Source: Indiicoccus explosivorum (GTDB lineage Bacteria; Bacillota; Bacilli; Bacillales_A; Planococcaceae). Taken from it: a DNA stretch of 64,000 bases. Shown one piece after another: positions 18,503 to 27,595 of this stretch. The notes under the pieces were generated by a model that searched no databases, had not been told where the DNA came from, and saw only the letters and a list, made by a program, of their open reading frames with translations. Location: assembly GCF_002167005.1 (NCBI RefSeq), contig NZ_NHTN01000016.1, positions 62,001 through 126,000 on the forward strand, written 5' to 3'. Both the position numbers and the translations under genes were made by a program. Each line of letters opens with the position of its first letter. Positions within the stretch are counted from its first letter, which is position 1.

Positions 18503-20887
18503 GTGACGTATCAGATTAAAAAAGCAGCTGTTCTCGGTTCAGGAGTCATGGGATCCGGAATCGCGGCACATTTGGCGAATATCGGAATTCCCACACTTCT
18601 GCTAGATATCGTACCCCGTGAACTGACATCGGGAGAACAGAAAAAAGGACTGACACTGGAGAATCAGGAAGTCCGGAACCGGCTGGCACAAGGTGCCCTA
18701 AAGAAACTGCTGAAGCAGAAACCGGCACCGCTTACAGCCAAAAAGAACTTGCAGCTCATCACACCAGGCAACTTCGAAGATGACTTGGGTAAATTGAAGG
18801 ACGTCGACTGGATCATCGAAGTGGTCGTGGAAAACTTGGAAATCAAAAAAAATCTGTATGAAAAAATCGACAGTGTCCGTTCGCCTGAGACGATCGTCTC
18901 TTCCAATACCTCCGGCATTTCCATTGAAGCAATGGCAGAAGGCAGATCAGAGAGCTTCAGAGCTCATTTTCTGGGCACCCATTTCTTCAATCCGCCAAGA
19001 TACCTGAAGCTGCTGGAAGTGATTCCGGCGCAATCCACTAAACCCGAAGTCATCCGATTCATGACGGCATTCGGGGAAGATATCCTCGGAAAAGGTGTCG
19101 TATTGGCCAAAGACACCCCGAATTTCATTGCAAACCGCATCGGTACGTATGGCTTGCTGGTGACTCTCAGGGAAATGCTGGCACGCGGCTATTCTGTCGG
19201 GGAAGTGGATTCCGTTACCGGACCGGCGATCGGACGTCCTAAATCCGCGACATTCAGAACGCTGGATGTCGTGGGCCTCGATACGTTCCTTCATGTCGCC
19301 AAAAACGTGTACGATCAGACAGAAGGTGAAGAAAAAGAAGTTTTCAAATCACCGGAATTCCTCCAGAAAATGGTCGATAACGGCTGGCTCGGTGCAAAGT
19401 CCGGTCAAGGGTTCTTCAAAAAAGAAGGCAAAGAAATTCTGGAGCTCAACACGGAAACATTGGAATACGAACCGGTCAGGAAACTGAAAACGCCTTCACT
19501 GGAAGCGGCTAAACAGCAAAAAGGCTTATCCGCCAAAGTGAAAACACTTGTCTACGCAGATGATCGGACAGGTGAATTGCTGTGGAATATCCTTTCTCCG
19601 ACACTAAGGTATTCAGCGGAGCTCCATGGAGAGATTGCGGATGACATCGTCGGGATCGATAATGCGATGAAGTGGGGCTTCGGCTGGGAACAGGGACCGT
19701 TCGAGATCTGGGATGCCATCGGCGTCCGGAAATCGGCGGAAAAGATGGAAGCGGAAGGTGCGTCCATTCCGCCATTTGTCCGATCCCTTCTTGAAAAAGG
19801 AGAAGAAACTTTTTATAAAGAGGAAGACGGGGACCTGTTCTATTTCAGCGGAGAAGGATTCGAGCCAGTCCCGGTCAATGAAAAAGCGATCAATCTGAAG
19901 CGCTACAAGAAAAAGAACGGGGTCATTAAATCGAACGCCGGGGCTAGTCTCATCGATCTTGGAGACGGCATCGCGCTTCTCGAATTCCATTCACAATCGA
20001 ACGCAATCGGACTGGACATCATTCAGATGATCAACTTTGCGGTGGATGAAGTCGAGAAGAATTACCGGGGGCTGGTCATCGGGAATCAGGGCAAAAACTT
20101 CTGCGTCGGTGCGAACTTGGGCATGATCCTGATGGAAGCGCAGGATGACAATATTTTCGAATTGGATTACACCGTCCGGGCATTCCAAAATGCCATGCTG
20201 AAAATCAAGTACAGCACGAAACCGGTGGTGGCGGCGCCGTTCGCCATGACACTAGGAGGCGGAGCGGAAGTCTGTCTCCCGGCAGCCCACATCCAGGCAT
20301 CCATGGAAACTTACATGGGACTGGTGGAAGCCGGTGTCGGTCTGATTCCTGGAGGCGGCGGCAACAAAGAGCTTTACGCGAAGCACTTGAAGGGGCTGCC
20401 GAATAACGTGCTCGTCGACTATACAAACGTCGCAATGAAAGTATTCGAATCCATCGCCACTGCGAAAGTGTCGACATCTGCAGAAGAAGCAAGGGAAACG
20501 AATTTCCTCAACTTTACGGATGGGATCAGTGCCAACAGCGATCACTTGATTTACGACGCGAAGCAGGCAGCGATCGGTCTTGCAGAAGGCGGTTATAAAG
20601 CCCCTGCCCGCGAAAAGATTCCGGTGCCGGGCGAACCCGGCTATGCAGCGCTGCTGCTCGGCGCACAAGGCATGCTTGAATCCGGTTATATCAGCGAACA
20701 TGATCTGAAAATAGCCCGGAAACTGGCTTATGTCCTGGCAGGAGGAAAATTGCCGTACGGAACCGAAGTGGATGAACAGTACCTGCTCGACTTGGAACGG
20801 GAAGCGTTCCTGAGTCTGGTGGCTGAACCGAAATCACAGCAGCGGATGCAGCACATGCTCCTCAAGGGCAAACCGCTGCGCAACTGA
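18503..20887 (+). CDS. fadN: FadN, 3-hydroxyacyl-CoA dehydrogenase/enoyl-CoA hydratase
   Basis: Bifunctional beta-oxidation enzyme. The N-terminal NAD-binding domain begins with VLGSGVMGSGIAAHLANIG; LGTHFFNPPRYLKLLEV and NFIANRIGTYG belong to the 3-hydroxyacyl-CoA dehydrogenase part. The C-terminal third (about 490-700) is a crotonase domain with FCVGANLG and TLGGGAEVCLPA. 794 residues, as in B. subtilis YusL. GTG start behind GGGAGGG. First gene of fadNAE; a FadR box lies 22 bases upstream. Confidence 0.95.
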   Translation: MTYQIKKAAVLGSGVMGSGIAAHLANIGIPTLLLDIVPRELTSGEQKKGLTLENQEVRNRLAQGALKKLLKQKPAPLTAKKNLQLITPGNFEDDLGKLKDVDWIIEVVVENLEIKKNLYEKIDSVRSPETIVSSNTSGISIEAMAEGRSESFRAHFLGTHFFNPPRYLKLLEVIPAQSTKPEVIRFMTAFGEDILGKGVVLAKDTPNFIANRIGTYGLLVTLREMLARGYSVGEVDSVTGPAIGRPKSATFRTLDVVGLDTFLHVAKNVYDQTEGEEKEVFKSPEFLQKMVDNGWLGAKSGQGFFKKEGKEILELNTETLEYEPVRKLKTPSLEAAKQQKGLSAKVKTLVYADDRTGELLWNILSPTLRYSAELHGEIADDIVGIDNAMKWGFGWEQGPFEIWDAIGVRKSAEKMEAEGASIPPFVRSLLEKGEETFYKEEDGDLFYFSGEGFEPVPVNEKAINLKRYKKKNGVIKSNAGASLIDLGDGIALLEFHSQSNAIGLDIIQMINFAVDEVEKNYRGLVIGNQGKNFCVGANLGMILMEAQDDNIFELDYTVRAFQNAMLKIKYSTKPVVAAPFAMTLGGGAEVCLPAAHIQASMETYMGLVEAGVGLIPGGGGNKELYAKHLKGLPNNVLVDYTNVAMKVFESIATAKVSTSAEEARETNFLNFTDGISANSDHLIYDAKQAAIGLAEGGYKAPAREKIPVPGEPGYAALLLGAQGMLESGYISEHDLKIARKLAYVLAGGKLPYGTEVDEQYLLDLEREAFLSLVAEPKSQQRMQHMLLKGKPLRN

Positions 20888-20914
20888 TCGAGAGATATAA
20901 AGGAGGAACTTTCA

Positions 20915-22090
20915 ATGCGTGAAGCAGTAATCGTTGCCGGAGCACGGACTCCGGTCGGGAAAACGAAAAAGGGTTCCCTGGCTACTGTGCGCCCGGATGA
21001 TTTTGGCGCGCTGACAGTTCGGGAAACGCTGAAGCGGGCAGGAGGCTATGACGGACCAATCGATGATCTGATCATGGGCTGTGCCATGCCGGAAGCTGAA
21101 CAGGGAATGAATGTGGCAAGGCTGATCGGCGCGCTGGCAGGACTGCCGGATACAACCCCGGCTGTAACCGTGAACCGGTTCTGCTCATCCGGCCTCCAGT
21201 CGATCGCTTACGCCGCGGAACGGATTATGGTAGGGTCGGCCTCCGCTGTACTGGCCGGCGGCGTGGAATCGATGAGCATGGTGCCGATGATGGGGAATGT
21301 TGTAAGACCGAATGCCCAGCTGTCCGAGGATGCTCCGCAATATTATATGAGCATGGGGCACACTGCCGAGCAAGTGGCGTCGAAATACGGCGTCAGCCGG
21401 GAAGACATGGATGCATTCGCGGTCCAGTCGCACGACCGGGCAGGATCGGCCATCAAAGGCGGACGGTTCGATCCTTCCATCGTACCGGTTGATGTGACAA
21501 AGCGGTTCGTGGATGACAACAACAAACTCCAGGAAGAGAAATTTACGTTTACGACAGATGAAGGGGTCCGGCCCGGCACCACTGCTGAAACACTCGGCAG
21601 TTTGAGGGCAGCCTTTTCAGCGCGGGGAAGCGTGACGGCGGGGAATTCCTCCCAGACATCCGATGGAGCCGGAACTGTCCTTGTCATGGAAAGGGAAAAA
21701 GCGGAAGCGCTCGGCCTGAAGCCGATCGCCAAGTTCAGATCGTTTGCGACAGGCGGTGTTCCGCCGGAAGTCATGGGAATCGGCCCTGTCGTGGCGGTTC
21801 CGAAAGCCCTCGAGATTGCGGGGCTTACAAAAGAGGACATCGATTTATGGGAACTGAATGAAGCATTCGCTTCCCAGTCCCTGGCCGTCATCCGCGAGCT
21901 GGGCCTCGATATGGACAAAGTGAACGTCAACGGCGGTGCAATTGCACTCGGTCACCCGCTCGGCGCCACCGGTACCATCCTGACTCTCCGGCTGATGGAC
22001 GAGCTGAAGCGCCAAGGCAAGCAGTTCGGGGTTGTGACGATGTGCATCGGCGGCGGAATGGGTGCCGCAGGCGTATTTGAAATGCTATAA
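20915..22090 (+). CDS. fadA: FadA, acetyl-CoA C-acyltransferase (3-ketoacyl-CoA thiolase)
   Basis: Last step of the beta-oxidation cycle, releasing acetyl-CoA. Nucleophile Cys90 in NRFCSSGLQS, His in GGAIALGHPLGATG and the second catalytic Cys in VTMCIGGGMGAAG. 391 residues is typical of thiolase. AAAGGAGG precedes the ATG. It follows fadN after 27 bases and precedes fadE after 23. Confidence 0.95.
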   Translation: MREAVIVAGARTPVGKTKKGSLATVRPDDFGALTVRETLKRAGGYDGPIDDLIMGCAMPEAEQGMNVARLIGALAGLPDTTPAVTVNRFCSSGLQSIAYAAERIMVGSASAVLAGGVESMSMVPMMGNVVRPNAQLSEDAPQYYMSMGHTAEQVASKYGVSREDMDAFAVQSHDRAGSAIKGGRFDPSIVPVDVTKRFVDDNNKLQEEKFTFTTDEGVRPGTTAETLGSLRAAFSARGSVTAGNSSQTSDGAGTVLVMEREKAEALGLKPIAKFRSFATGGVPPEVMGIGPVVAVPKALEIAGLTKEDIDLWELNEAFASQSLAVIRELGLDMDKVNVNGGAIALGHPLGATGTILTLRLMDELKRQGKQFGVVTMCIGGGMGAAGVFEML

Positions 22091-22113
22091 CAGAAAAAGA
22101 CGGAGGGATTTTT

Positions 22114-23901
22114 ATGTCACAAGCAGCAAAGACAGAAATCATTAAAGGCGGCAGTTTCCTGATTGCCGATGTTGATGTTTCCCGTGTATTCACGCCGGAA
22201 GACTTTACGGATGAACATAAGATGATCGCGAAGACGACAGAAGACTATGTGAAACAGCAAGTATTGCCTGTCCACGAAAAATTGGAGAACCATGAATTCG
22301 AGTATTCGGTGAAACTGCTGAAAGAAGCCGGGGAACTCGGACTTCTCGGTGCTGACGTGCCGGAGCAGTATGACGGATTGGGGCTTGATAAAGTGGCATC
22401 CGCTCTAATCGCGGAGCGGATGTCAGTTGCAGGCGGTTTTTCGATCACACACGGCGCACATGTCGGAATCGGTTCACTGCCGATCGTGCTGTTCGGGAAC
22501 GAAGAGCAAAAATCGAAGTACCTGCCCAAGCTGGCGACAGGTGAGCTGATCGCTGCATACGCCCTGACAGAACCGAGCTCGGGATCGGATGCCTTGGGTG
22601 CGAAAACCACGGCAAAACTGAATGAGGCAGGAACTCATTACGTACTCAACGGAGAAAAACAATGGATCACCAATGCAGGATTCGCTGACGTGTTCGTCGT
22701 TTACGCAAAAATCAATGGGGATCAGTTTTCGGCATTCATTGTCGAACGGAAGTTTCCGGGCGTATCGGTCGGACCGGAAGAAAAGAAGATGGGGATCAAG
22801 TCTTCTTCCACGCGGACGCTGATCCTGGAAGATGCGGAAGTTCCGGTTGAAAACCTCCTTGGGGAAGCGGGCCGGGGACATGTCATTGCATTCAACATCC
22901 TGAACATCGGACGGTATAAGCTCGGCGTCGGTACAATCGGCGGTTCGAAGCGGGCGATGGAAGTGACGATCCCTTATACAAACCAGCGGCAGCAGTTCAA
23001 GACGCCGATTTCGTCATTCAATCTCACCCGGGAGAAGCTGGCGACCATGGCATCAAAACTGTATGCGGTCGAAAGCTCGGTCTACCGGACAGTCGGTCTT
23101 TTTGAAGACCGGATGAGCCAGTTCAGCGATGAAGAACAGGGCAACGGCAAACTCGTGGCGGAATCAATTGCGGAATATGCGATCGAATGCTCGCTGAACA
23201 AATTCTTCGGAACGGAAGTTCTGGATTATATCGTGGATGAAGGGGTTCAGCTCCATGGCGGATACGGGTTCATGCAGGAATACGAAATCGAACGCGCATA
23301 CCGCGATTCCCGCATCAACCGGATCTTTGAGGGGACGAATGAAATCAACCGTCTTCTGGTGCCGGGGACATTGCTCCGAAAAGCGATGAAAGGTGAATTG
23401 CCGCTTCTTCAGGAAGCAGAAAAACTTCAGGGAGAACTGCTCATGATGATGCCGGAAGAAGTCGGCACTGAACCGCTCGAGCAGGAAAAACACCTCTTGA
23501 AAAATGCGAAGAAAATCGCGCTCCTTGCTGCAGGTCTTGCAGCACAGCGTTTCGGGAAGAAGCTCGAGTCTGAGCAGGAAGTGCTTGTAAATATTGCGGA
23601 TATTGTCTCGAACGTCTACGCAATCGAGTCAGTCATCAAACGCACAGAAAAAGCAATCGGCAACAGCAGTGCGGATAAAGAGCAGCAGAAGCTTCTGTAT
23701 ACCCAGATTTTCACACAAGAAGCATTCGAGGAAATCGAACGGGATGCGAAAGAGACGCTGATCGCCGCAGCGGAAGGGGATAATCTCCGCATGATGCTGT
23801 CGGCCCTCCGGAAGCTGACCCGCTATACCCCGTATAACGTCATTGTGAAAAAACGTGAAGCGGCTGTAAAGCTGATCGATGCTGAAAAGTACATTGTATA
23901 A
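22114..23901 (+). CDS. fadE: FadE, acyl-CoA dehydrogenase
   Basis: FAD enzyme for the first beta-oxidation step. The core dehydrogenase spans about residues 30-410 with YALTEPSSGSDA (flavin and substrate contacts), QWITNAGFAD, GGYGFMQEYEIERAYRDSR and RIFEGTNEI, which holds the catalytic glutamate region. The extra C-terminal helical domain (about 430-595) is typical of the YusJ/very-long-chain subgroup. GACGGAGG precedes the ATG. A terminator ends the operon. Confidence 0.94.
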   Translation: MSQAAKTEIIKGGSFLIADVDVSRVFTPEDFTDEHKMIAKTTEDYVKQQVLPVHEKLENHEFEYSVKLLKEAGELGLLGADVPEQYDGLGLDKVASALIAERMSVAGGFSITHGAHVGIGSLPIVLFGNEEQKSKYLPKLATGELIAAYALTEPSSGSDALGAKTTAKLNEAGTHYVLNGEKQWITNAGFADVFVVYAKINGDQFSAFIVERKFPGVSVGPEEKKMGIKSSSTRTLILEDAEVPVENLLGEAGRGHVIAFNILNIGRYKLGVGTIGGSKRAMEVTIPYTNQRQQFKTPISSFNLTREKLATMASKLYAVESSVYRTVGLFEDRMSQFSDEEQGNGKLVAESIAEYAIECSLNKFFGTEVLDYIVDEGVQLHGGYGFMQEYEIERAYRDSRINRIFEGTNEINRLLVPGTLLRKAMKGELPLLQEAEKLQGELLMMMPEEVGTEPLEQEKHLLKNAKKIALLAAGLAAQRFGKKLESEQEVLVNIADIVSNVYAIESVIKRTEKAIGNSSADKEQQKLLYTQIFTQEAFEEIERDAKETLIAAAEGDNLRMMLSALRKLTRYTPYNVIVKKREAAVKLIDAEKYIV

Positions 23902-23911
23902 TCGAAAAGGA

Positions 23912-23940
23912 AAAAACGCAGTCTTCCGGCTGCGTTTTTT
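23912..23940 (+). terminator. Terminator of fadNAE
   Basis: AAAAACGCAG (23912-23921) pairs with CTGCGTTTTT (23930-23939). Confidence 0.92.
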
Positions 23941-23971
23941 GATAGACTGAAACAGGAAGGAGAGGGAAGCG

Positions 23972-24325
23972 ATGCTGAAATTCTATACTTACCCGTCTTG
24001 CAGTACATGTAAAAAAGCGAAAAAATGGCTGGAGGAAAATGGAATTCCTTATAACGAGATCGATATTGTGAAATCCGTTCCCGGCAGGGGAGAAATCCGC
24101 ACTTATTGGAAAAACAGCGGGCTTGAGCTGAAGAAATTATTCAATACAAGCGGCGTAAAATATCGTGAGCTCGGCCTTAAAGACCGATTGCCTGAGCTGG
24201 ATGAAGAAGAACAGCTCACCCTGCTGGCGAGTGACGGGAAGCTGCTGAAGCGGCCGATCGCTGCAGATGGGAAAGGGGCGACGTTCGGTTTTAAAGAAAC
24301 GGTGTATGAAAAAACGTGGAAATGA
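23972..24325 (+). CDS. yusI: ArsC/Spx-family protein YusI
   Basis: 117-residue thioredoxin-fold protein of the arsenate reductase (glutaredoxin-type)/Spx family, with the CxxC motif CSTCKKAKKWL at residues 10-20 and KRPI near the end, as in ArsC-like proteins. Unlike Spx it lacks the conserved RNA-polymerase-binding surface as far as I can judge. The biological role in Bacillus is unknown. GGAAGGAGAG precedes the ATG. Placed between fadE and gcvH as in B. subtilis. Confidence 0.85.
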   Translation: MLKFYTYPSCSTCKKAKKWLEENGIPYNEIDIVKSVPGRGEIRTYWKNSGLELKKLFNTSGVKYRELGLKDRLPELDEEEQLTLLASDGKLLKRPIAADGKGATFGFKETVYEKTWK

Positions 24326-24392
24326 ATAATTGTGTTTCCTTAGGGATTATGGCAAACTGTAGCTGTAAGAGTACATAGGTGGAGGGATTCGA

Positions 24393-24773
24393 ATGAGCGT
24401 ACCAGCTGGACTTATTTATTCGAAAGAACATGAATGGGTAAAAATGGAAGACGGCAAAGCCCGAATCGGAATCACTCAGTTCGCTCAGGAAGAACTTGGG
24501 GATATTGTATTTGTTGAACTTCCGCAAGTCGGGGATCAGCTGTCGAAGGACGAGCCATTCGGCAGCGTGGAATCCGTCAAAACGGTTTCAGAATTGTACG
24601 CCCCGGTCAGCGGCAAAGTCGTTGAAGTGAACAGCGGATTGGAAGACAGTCCTGAACTCGTCAACGAATCACCGTATGAAGAAGCATGGATGGTCGTCGT
24701 GGAACTGACCGATGAATCAGAGCTCGAAGAACTGATGGATGCGGATGCGTATGGTGAACTGATCGAAGGATGA
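24393..24773 (+). CDS. gcvH: GcvH, glycine cleavage system H protein
   Basis: Lipoyl carrier protein. 126 residues; the lipoylated lysine is Lys63 in [15 protein letters not shown], and KEHEWV near the N-terminus is typical. In B. subtilis GcvH is also an obligate intermediate in lipoate assembly for the 2-oxoacid dehydrogenases, which explains why the gene stands apart from gcvTPAB. AGGTGGAGG precedes the ATG and a terminator follows. Confidence 0.96.
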   Translation: MSVPAGLIYSKEHEWVKMEDGKARIGITQFAQEELGDIVFVELPQVGDQLSKDEPFGSVESVKTVSELYAPVSGKVVEVNSGLEDSPELVNESPYEEAWMVVVELTDESELEELMDADAYGELIEG

Positions 24774-24779
24774 CCCCTG

Positions 24780-24804
24780 AAGCGCTGATTCCAGCGCTTT
24801 TTTT
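24780..24804 (+). terminator. Terminator after gcvH
   Basis: AAGCGCTG (24780-24787) and CAGCGCTT (24792-24799) with ATTC loop and a T-run. Confidence 0.9.
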
Positions 24805-24911
24805 CGTATACAAGCAAGTTTCTTTATTTTGAGTTAAAGGTATTGTATAACTAGATGATGTTACCTGCCCTGTGGACCTTGAAGATGTCGGTCATTGAGG
24901 ATGTGGAGAAC

Positions 24912-25250
24912 ATGGAAAAAGTGATTATTGTGGAAGGCCGGTCCGATAAAGTGCGGATTGCGCCGCTTATTGCTGAACCAGTGACGATTTTATGCACGAA
25001 TGGAACCGTCAGTGCTGTTAAACTGGAAGAATTGCTGGAACCTTACGAAGGCTTGGACCTGATTGTCCTCGTTGACGCGGACAAGTCCGGGGAATCACTG
25101 AGGAAATTGTTCAAGCGCGTATTTCCCGAGGCGCGTCATGTCTACATTGACCGTTCCTATAAGGAAGTGGCCGCAACGCCCGCACGGATCTTGCTGGATG
25201 TTCTGATCAGCGCAAATGTCCGTGTGAACACAGCGCTGGCGGAAGGGTGA
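24912..25250 (+). CDS. yusF: Toprim-domain protein YusF
   Basis: About 112 residues forming a small stand-alone Toprim domain: KVIIVEGRSD carries the catalytic Glu and LIVLVDADKSGE the DxD motif, as in the OLD/RNase M5/primase fold. RNase M5 (RnmV) is a longer relative; this small form has no assigned function. The start at 24912 matches the N-terminus of B. subtilis YusF; an upstream ATG at 24855 is less likely. The 3' end abuts the thioredoxin gene, whose Shine-Dalgarno lies inside this gene. Confidence 0.8.
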   Translation: MEKVIIVEGRSDKVRIAPLIAEPVTILCTNGTVSAVKLEELLEPYEGLDLIVLVDADKSGESLRKLFKRVFPEARHVYIDRSYKEVAATPARILLDVLISANVRVNTALAEG

Positions 25251-25255
25251 ACCGA

Positions 25256-25561
25256 ATGGAAGACTGGACACACCAAGACTGGATGAAAATCAAAAATCGG
25301 CACGGCCGGACGGCCCTTTATTTATATACACCGATGTGCGGCACTTGCCGCCTTGCTGCCCGGATGCTGTCCATCGTCGAAGAAATGAAACCGGGACTGC
25401 CGATCGGAAAAGCGAATTTGAATTTCGCGCAGGATATCGCCGAGCTGTATAAGGTGGAGAGCGTGCCTTGCCTTTTGATCACGGAAAACGGAGATTTGAA
25501 AGAAAAGGTCTATGCATTCCGTTCGGTTCCATACTTGGCGGAAAAAATCAAAAGTAGTTGA
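25256..25561 (+). CDS. yusE: Thioredoxin-family protein YusE
   Basis: About 101 residues with the thioredoxin fold: YLYTPMCGTCRLAARML contains the CGTC redox motif and SVPCLLI the cis-Pro region. Likely a cytoplasmic thiol-disulfide protein; the partner is unknown. The ATG at 25256 has GGAAGGG 8 bases upstream; a GTG at 25247 is the alternative. The SAM-riboswitch promoter -35 begins at this gene's stop codon. Confidence 0.82.
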   Translation: MEDWTHQDWMKIKNRHGRTALYLYTPMCGTCRLAARMLSIVEEMKPGLPIGKANLNFAQDIAELYKVESVPCLLITENGDLKEKVYAFRSVPYLAEKIKSS

Positions 25562-25586
25562 CGGGTCAAATCCGCTGTGATATATT
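25558..25586 (+). promoter_or_regulatory. Sigma-A promoter of the metNIQ transcript
   Basis: TTGACG (25558-25563), exact 17-bp spacer, TATATT (25581-25586), about 35 bases before the riboswitch. Confidence 0.85.
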
Positions 25587-25620
25587 CAGATTCTGATTTC
25601 GACAATTCAATAGTGTGTTT

Positions 25621-25787
25621 CTTATCTAGAGAGGTGGAGGGATGTGCCCGATGAAGCCCGGCAACCGTCACGAAAGTGAAATGGTGCCAATTCACACAGT
25701 ATGCGGTCAGCATGCTGGGAGATGAGAGAACGGGACGAACCGACAAATTCACCCTTCTGCTCATTTTTTCGAGCGGAAGGGTTTTTG
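25621..25787 (+). promoter_or_regulatory. SAM-I (S-box) riboswitch with terminator, upstream of metN
   Basis: The conserved S-box elements occur in order: CTTATCTAGAGAGGTGGAGG, GATGAAGCCCGGCAACC, AAATGGTGCCAATTC, and GCTGGGAGATGAGA closing P1. The expression platform is a terminator with stem 25751-25762/25771-25782 and a T-run. With SAM bound transcription should stop; without it metN-metI-metQ is made. Confidence 0.95.
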
Positions 25788-25846
25788 ATTTTACAGACGC
25801 CGCGGAAGTGGGCGTGTTTACTACAAAGTACAGGAGTGTCAGACGG

Positions 25847-26872
25847 ATGATCGAATTAACAAATCTGACGAAAAAATATCAGACTGATAAAGGTGTCCTG
25901 ACAGCGGTGGACGATGTCAGCCTGTCCATTGAGAAAGGCGAGATTTTCGGTATCATCGGCTACAGCGGGGCAGGCAAAAGTACGCTGATCCGATTGCTGA
26001 ACGGGCTGGAAAAGCCGACAGCAGGCTCCGTTGAAATCCAGGACCAGAAAATTTCCGCGATCAGAGGTAAGCAGCTGCGGCAAGCCCGCCAGAAAGTCAG
26101 CATGATTTTTCAGCATTTTAATCTGCTTTGGTCGCGAACGGTCAAAGAGAACATTGAATTTCCGCTGGAAATAGCCGGTGTCCCGAAAAGTGCGCGAAGC
26201 ACCCGTGCACTCGAGCTGATCGAGCTGGTCGGATTGGCCGGCAGGGAGAATGCGTATCCCTCGCAGCTGTCAGGCGGGCAGAAACAGCGTGTCGGGATTG
26301 CCCGTGCGCTTGCGAACGATCCCGAAGTCCTGCTGTGCGACGAAGCCACTTCAGCTCTCGATCCGCAGACCACCGACTCCATCCTCGACCTGCTTGTAAG
26401 CATCAATGAACGGCTGGGACTGACGATTGTGCTCATTACACACGAAATGCATGTCATCCGGAAAATCTGTCACCGGGTAGCTGTCATGGAAGCCGGGAAA
26501 GTGGTGGAGCTCGGTGACGTCCTGACGATTTTCCAATCTCCGCGTGAACCGATCACTAAACGGTTTGTCGCCCAAGTGACGGAAGCGCAAGGTGCGGAAG
26601 AAACGGTGCGCCGCCTGAGGGAGGCGTATCCGGCAGGAGAATTGGTCCGGCTCGGTTTTATCGGAGAGCAGACGGAAGAGCCTGTGCTGACAGAGCTGAT
26701 CCGGAACCACCCGGTCGATGTGAACATCATCCAGGGAAACATTTCACGGACGCATGGCGGCGCATACGGGACATTGATTCTTCAGCTTAAGGGCCCGGAC
26801 AGCGAAATACGATCTGCCATCTCATTCCTTGAAAACCGCCAAGTGCAGACGGAGGTGATTTCAGGTGCTTGA
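25847..26872 (+). CDS. metN: MetN, methionine ABC transporter ATP-binding protein
   Basis: ATPase of the methionine importer. Walker A GYSGAGKSTL, signature LSGGQKQRVGIARAL, Walker B VLLCDEATSALDP, and a C-terminal NIL domain (about 265-341) that senses methionine. 341 residues from ATG 25847, with AGGAGTG just upstream; the frame runs open into the riboswitch but that part is not translated. The stop overlaps metI by 8 bases. Confidence 0.95.
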   Translation: MIELTNLTKKYQTDKGVLTAVDDVSLSIEKGEIFGIIGYSGAGKSTLIRLLNGLEKPTAGSVEIQDQKISAIRGKQLRQARQKVSMIFQHFNLLWSRTVKENIEFPLEIAGVPKSARSTRALELIELVGLAGRENAYPSQLSGGQKQRVGIARALANDPEVLLCDEATSALDPQTTDSILDLLVSINERLGLTIVLITHEMHVIRKICHRVAVMEAGKVVELGDVLTIFQSPREPITKRFVAQVTEAQGAEETVRRLREAYPAGELVRLGFIGEQTEEPVLTELIRNHPVDVNIIQGNISRTHGGAYGTLILQLKGPDSEIRSAISFLENRQVQTEVISGA

Positions 26873-27533
26873 AAATTTTCTGCCGAATGTCGACTGGCAA
26901 GATATGTGGGCAGCCACTTTGGAGACCATCTACATGACCGCTATGGCGACATTCTTCACCTTTGTCATCGGTCTTATCCTAGGGATTGTCCTGTTCCTGA
27001 CCCAGCCTCATCAGGCTTGGGCGAACAGTGTAGTGAACTGGCTGACGGGAGCGCTCGTCAATATTTTCCGCTCGATTCCGTTCATCATCCTGATCATCCT
27101 GCTTATCCCGTTCACCCAATTTCTGATTGGCACCATCCGGGGACCTAACGCAGCTTTGCCAGCACTGATTATCGGTGCAGCTCCATTCTATGCGCGCCTT
27201 GTACTCATCGCGCTGAAAGAGATCGACAAAGGTGTCCTGGAAGCGGCCCGCTCCATGGGGGCGACGACTTGGACAGTCATCCGGAAAGTGCTTTTGCCTG
27301 AATCCTTGCCCGCCCTTGTTTCCGGGATCACCGTAACCGCCATCGCCCTTGTCGGCTATACAGCCATGGCCGGGGTCATCGGAGCCGGAGGACTCGGAAC
27401 GCTGGCATTCCTCGACGGCTTTCAGCGGAACAGGGGTGACGTGACGCTGACGGCGACAGTCGTGATTCTGGTCATTGTATTCGTCATTCAGTATATCGGA
27501 GATTTTCTTACCGTCCGTATCGACAAACGGTAA
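26865..27533 (+). CDS. metI: MetI/MetP, methionine ABC transporter permease
   Basis: Membrane subunit with five to six hydrophobic helices over 222 residues and the cytoplasmic coupling motif EAARSMGATTWTVI that contacts MetN. GTG start at 26865 behind GGAGGTGA inside the end of metN. Called metP in B. subtilis. Confidence 0.94.
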   Translation: MLENFLPNVDWQDMWAATLETIYMTAMATFFTFVIGLILGIVLFLTQPHQAWANSVVNWLTGALVNIFRSIPFIILIILLIPFTQFLIGTIRGPNAALPALIIGAAPFYARLVLIALKEIDKGVLEAARSMGATTWTVIRKVLLPESLPALVSGITVTAIALVGYTAMAGVIGAGGLGTLAFLDGFQRNRGDVTLTATVVILVIVFVIQYIGDFLTVRIDKR

Positions 27534-27595
27534 CTGCGGAGTCTTTCCGTTTTTATAGATTCATCATAAGACCATTACAAAAGGAGAGTTATCAC

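Noticed and set aside
24846-24851. TATAAC upstream of yusF as a promoter
   Set aside because: No convincing -35 at the right distance (only TTTATT at 17 bp); not listed.
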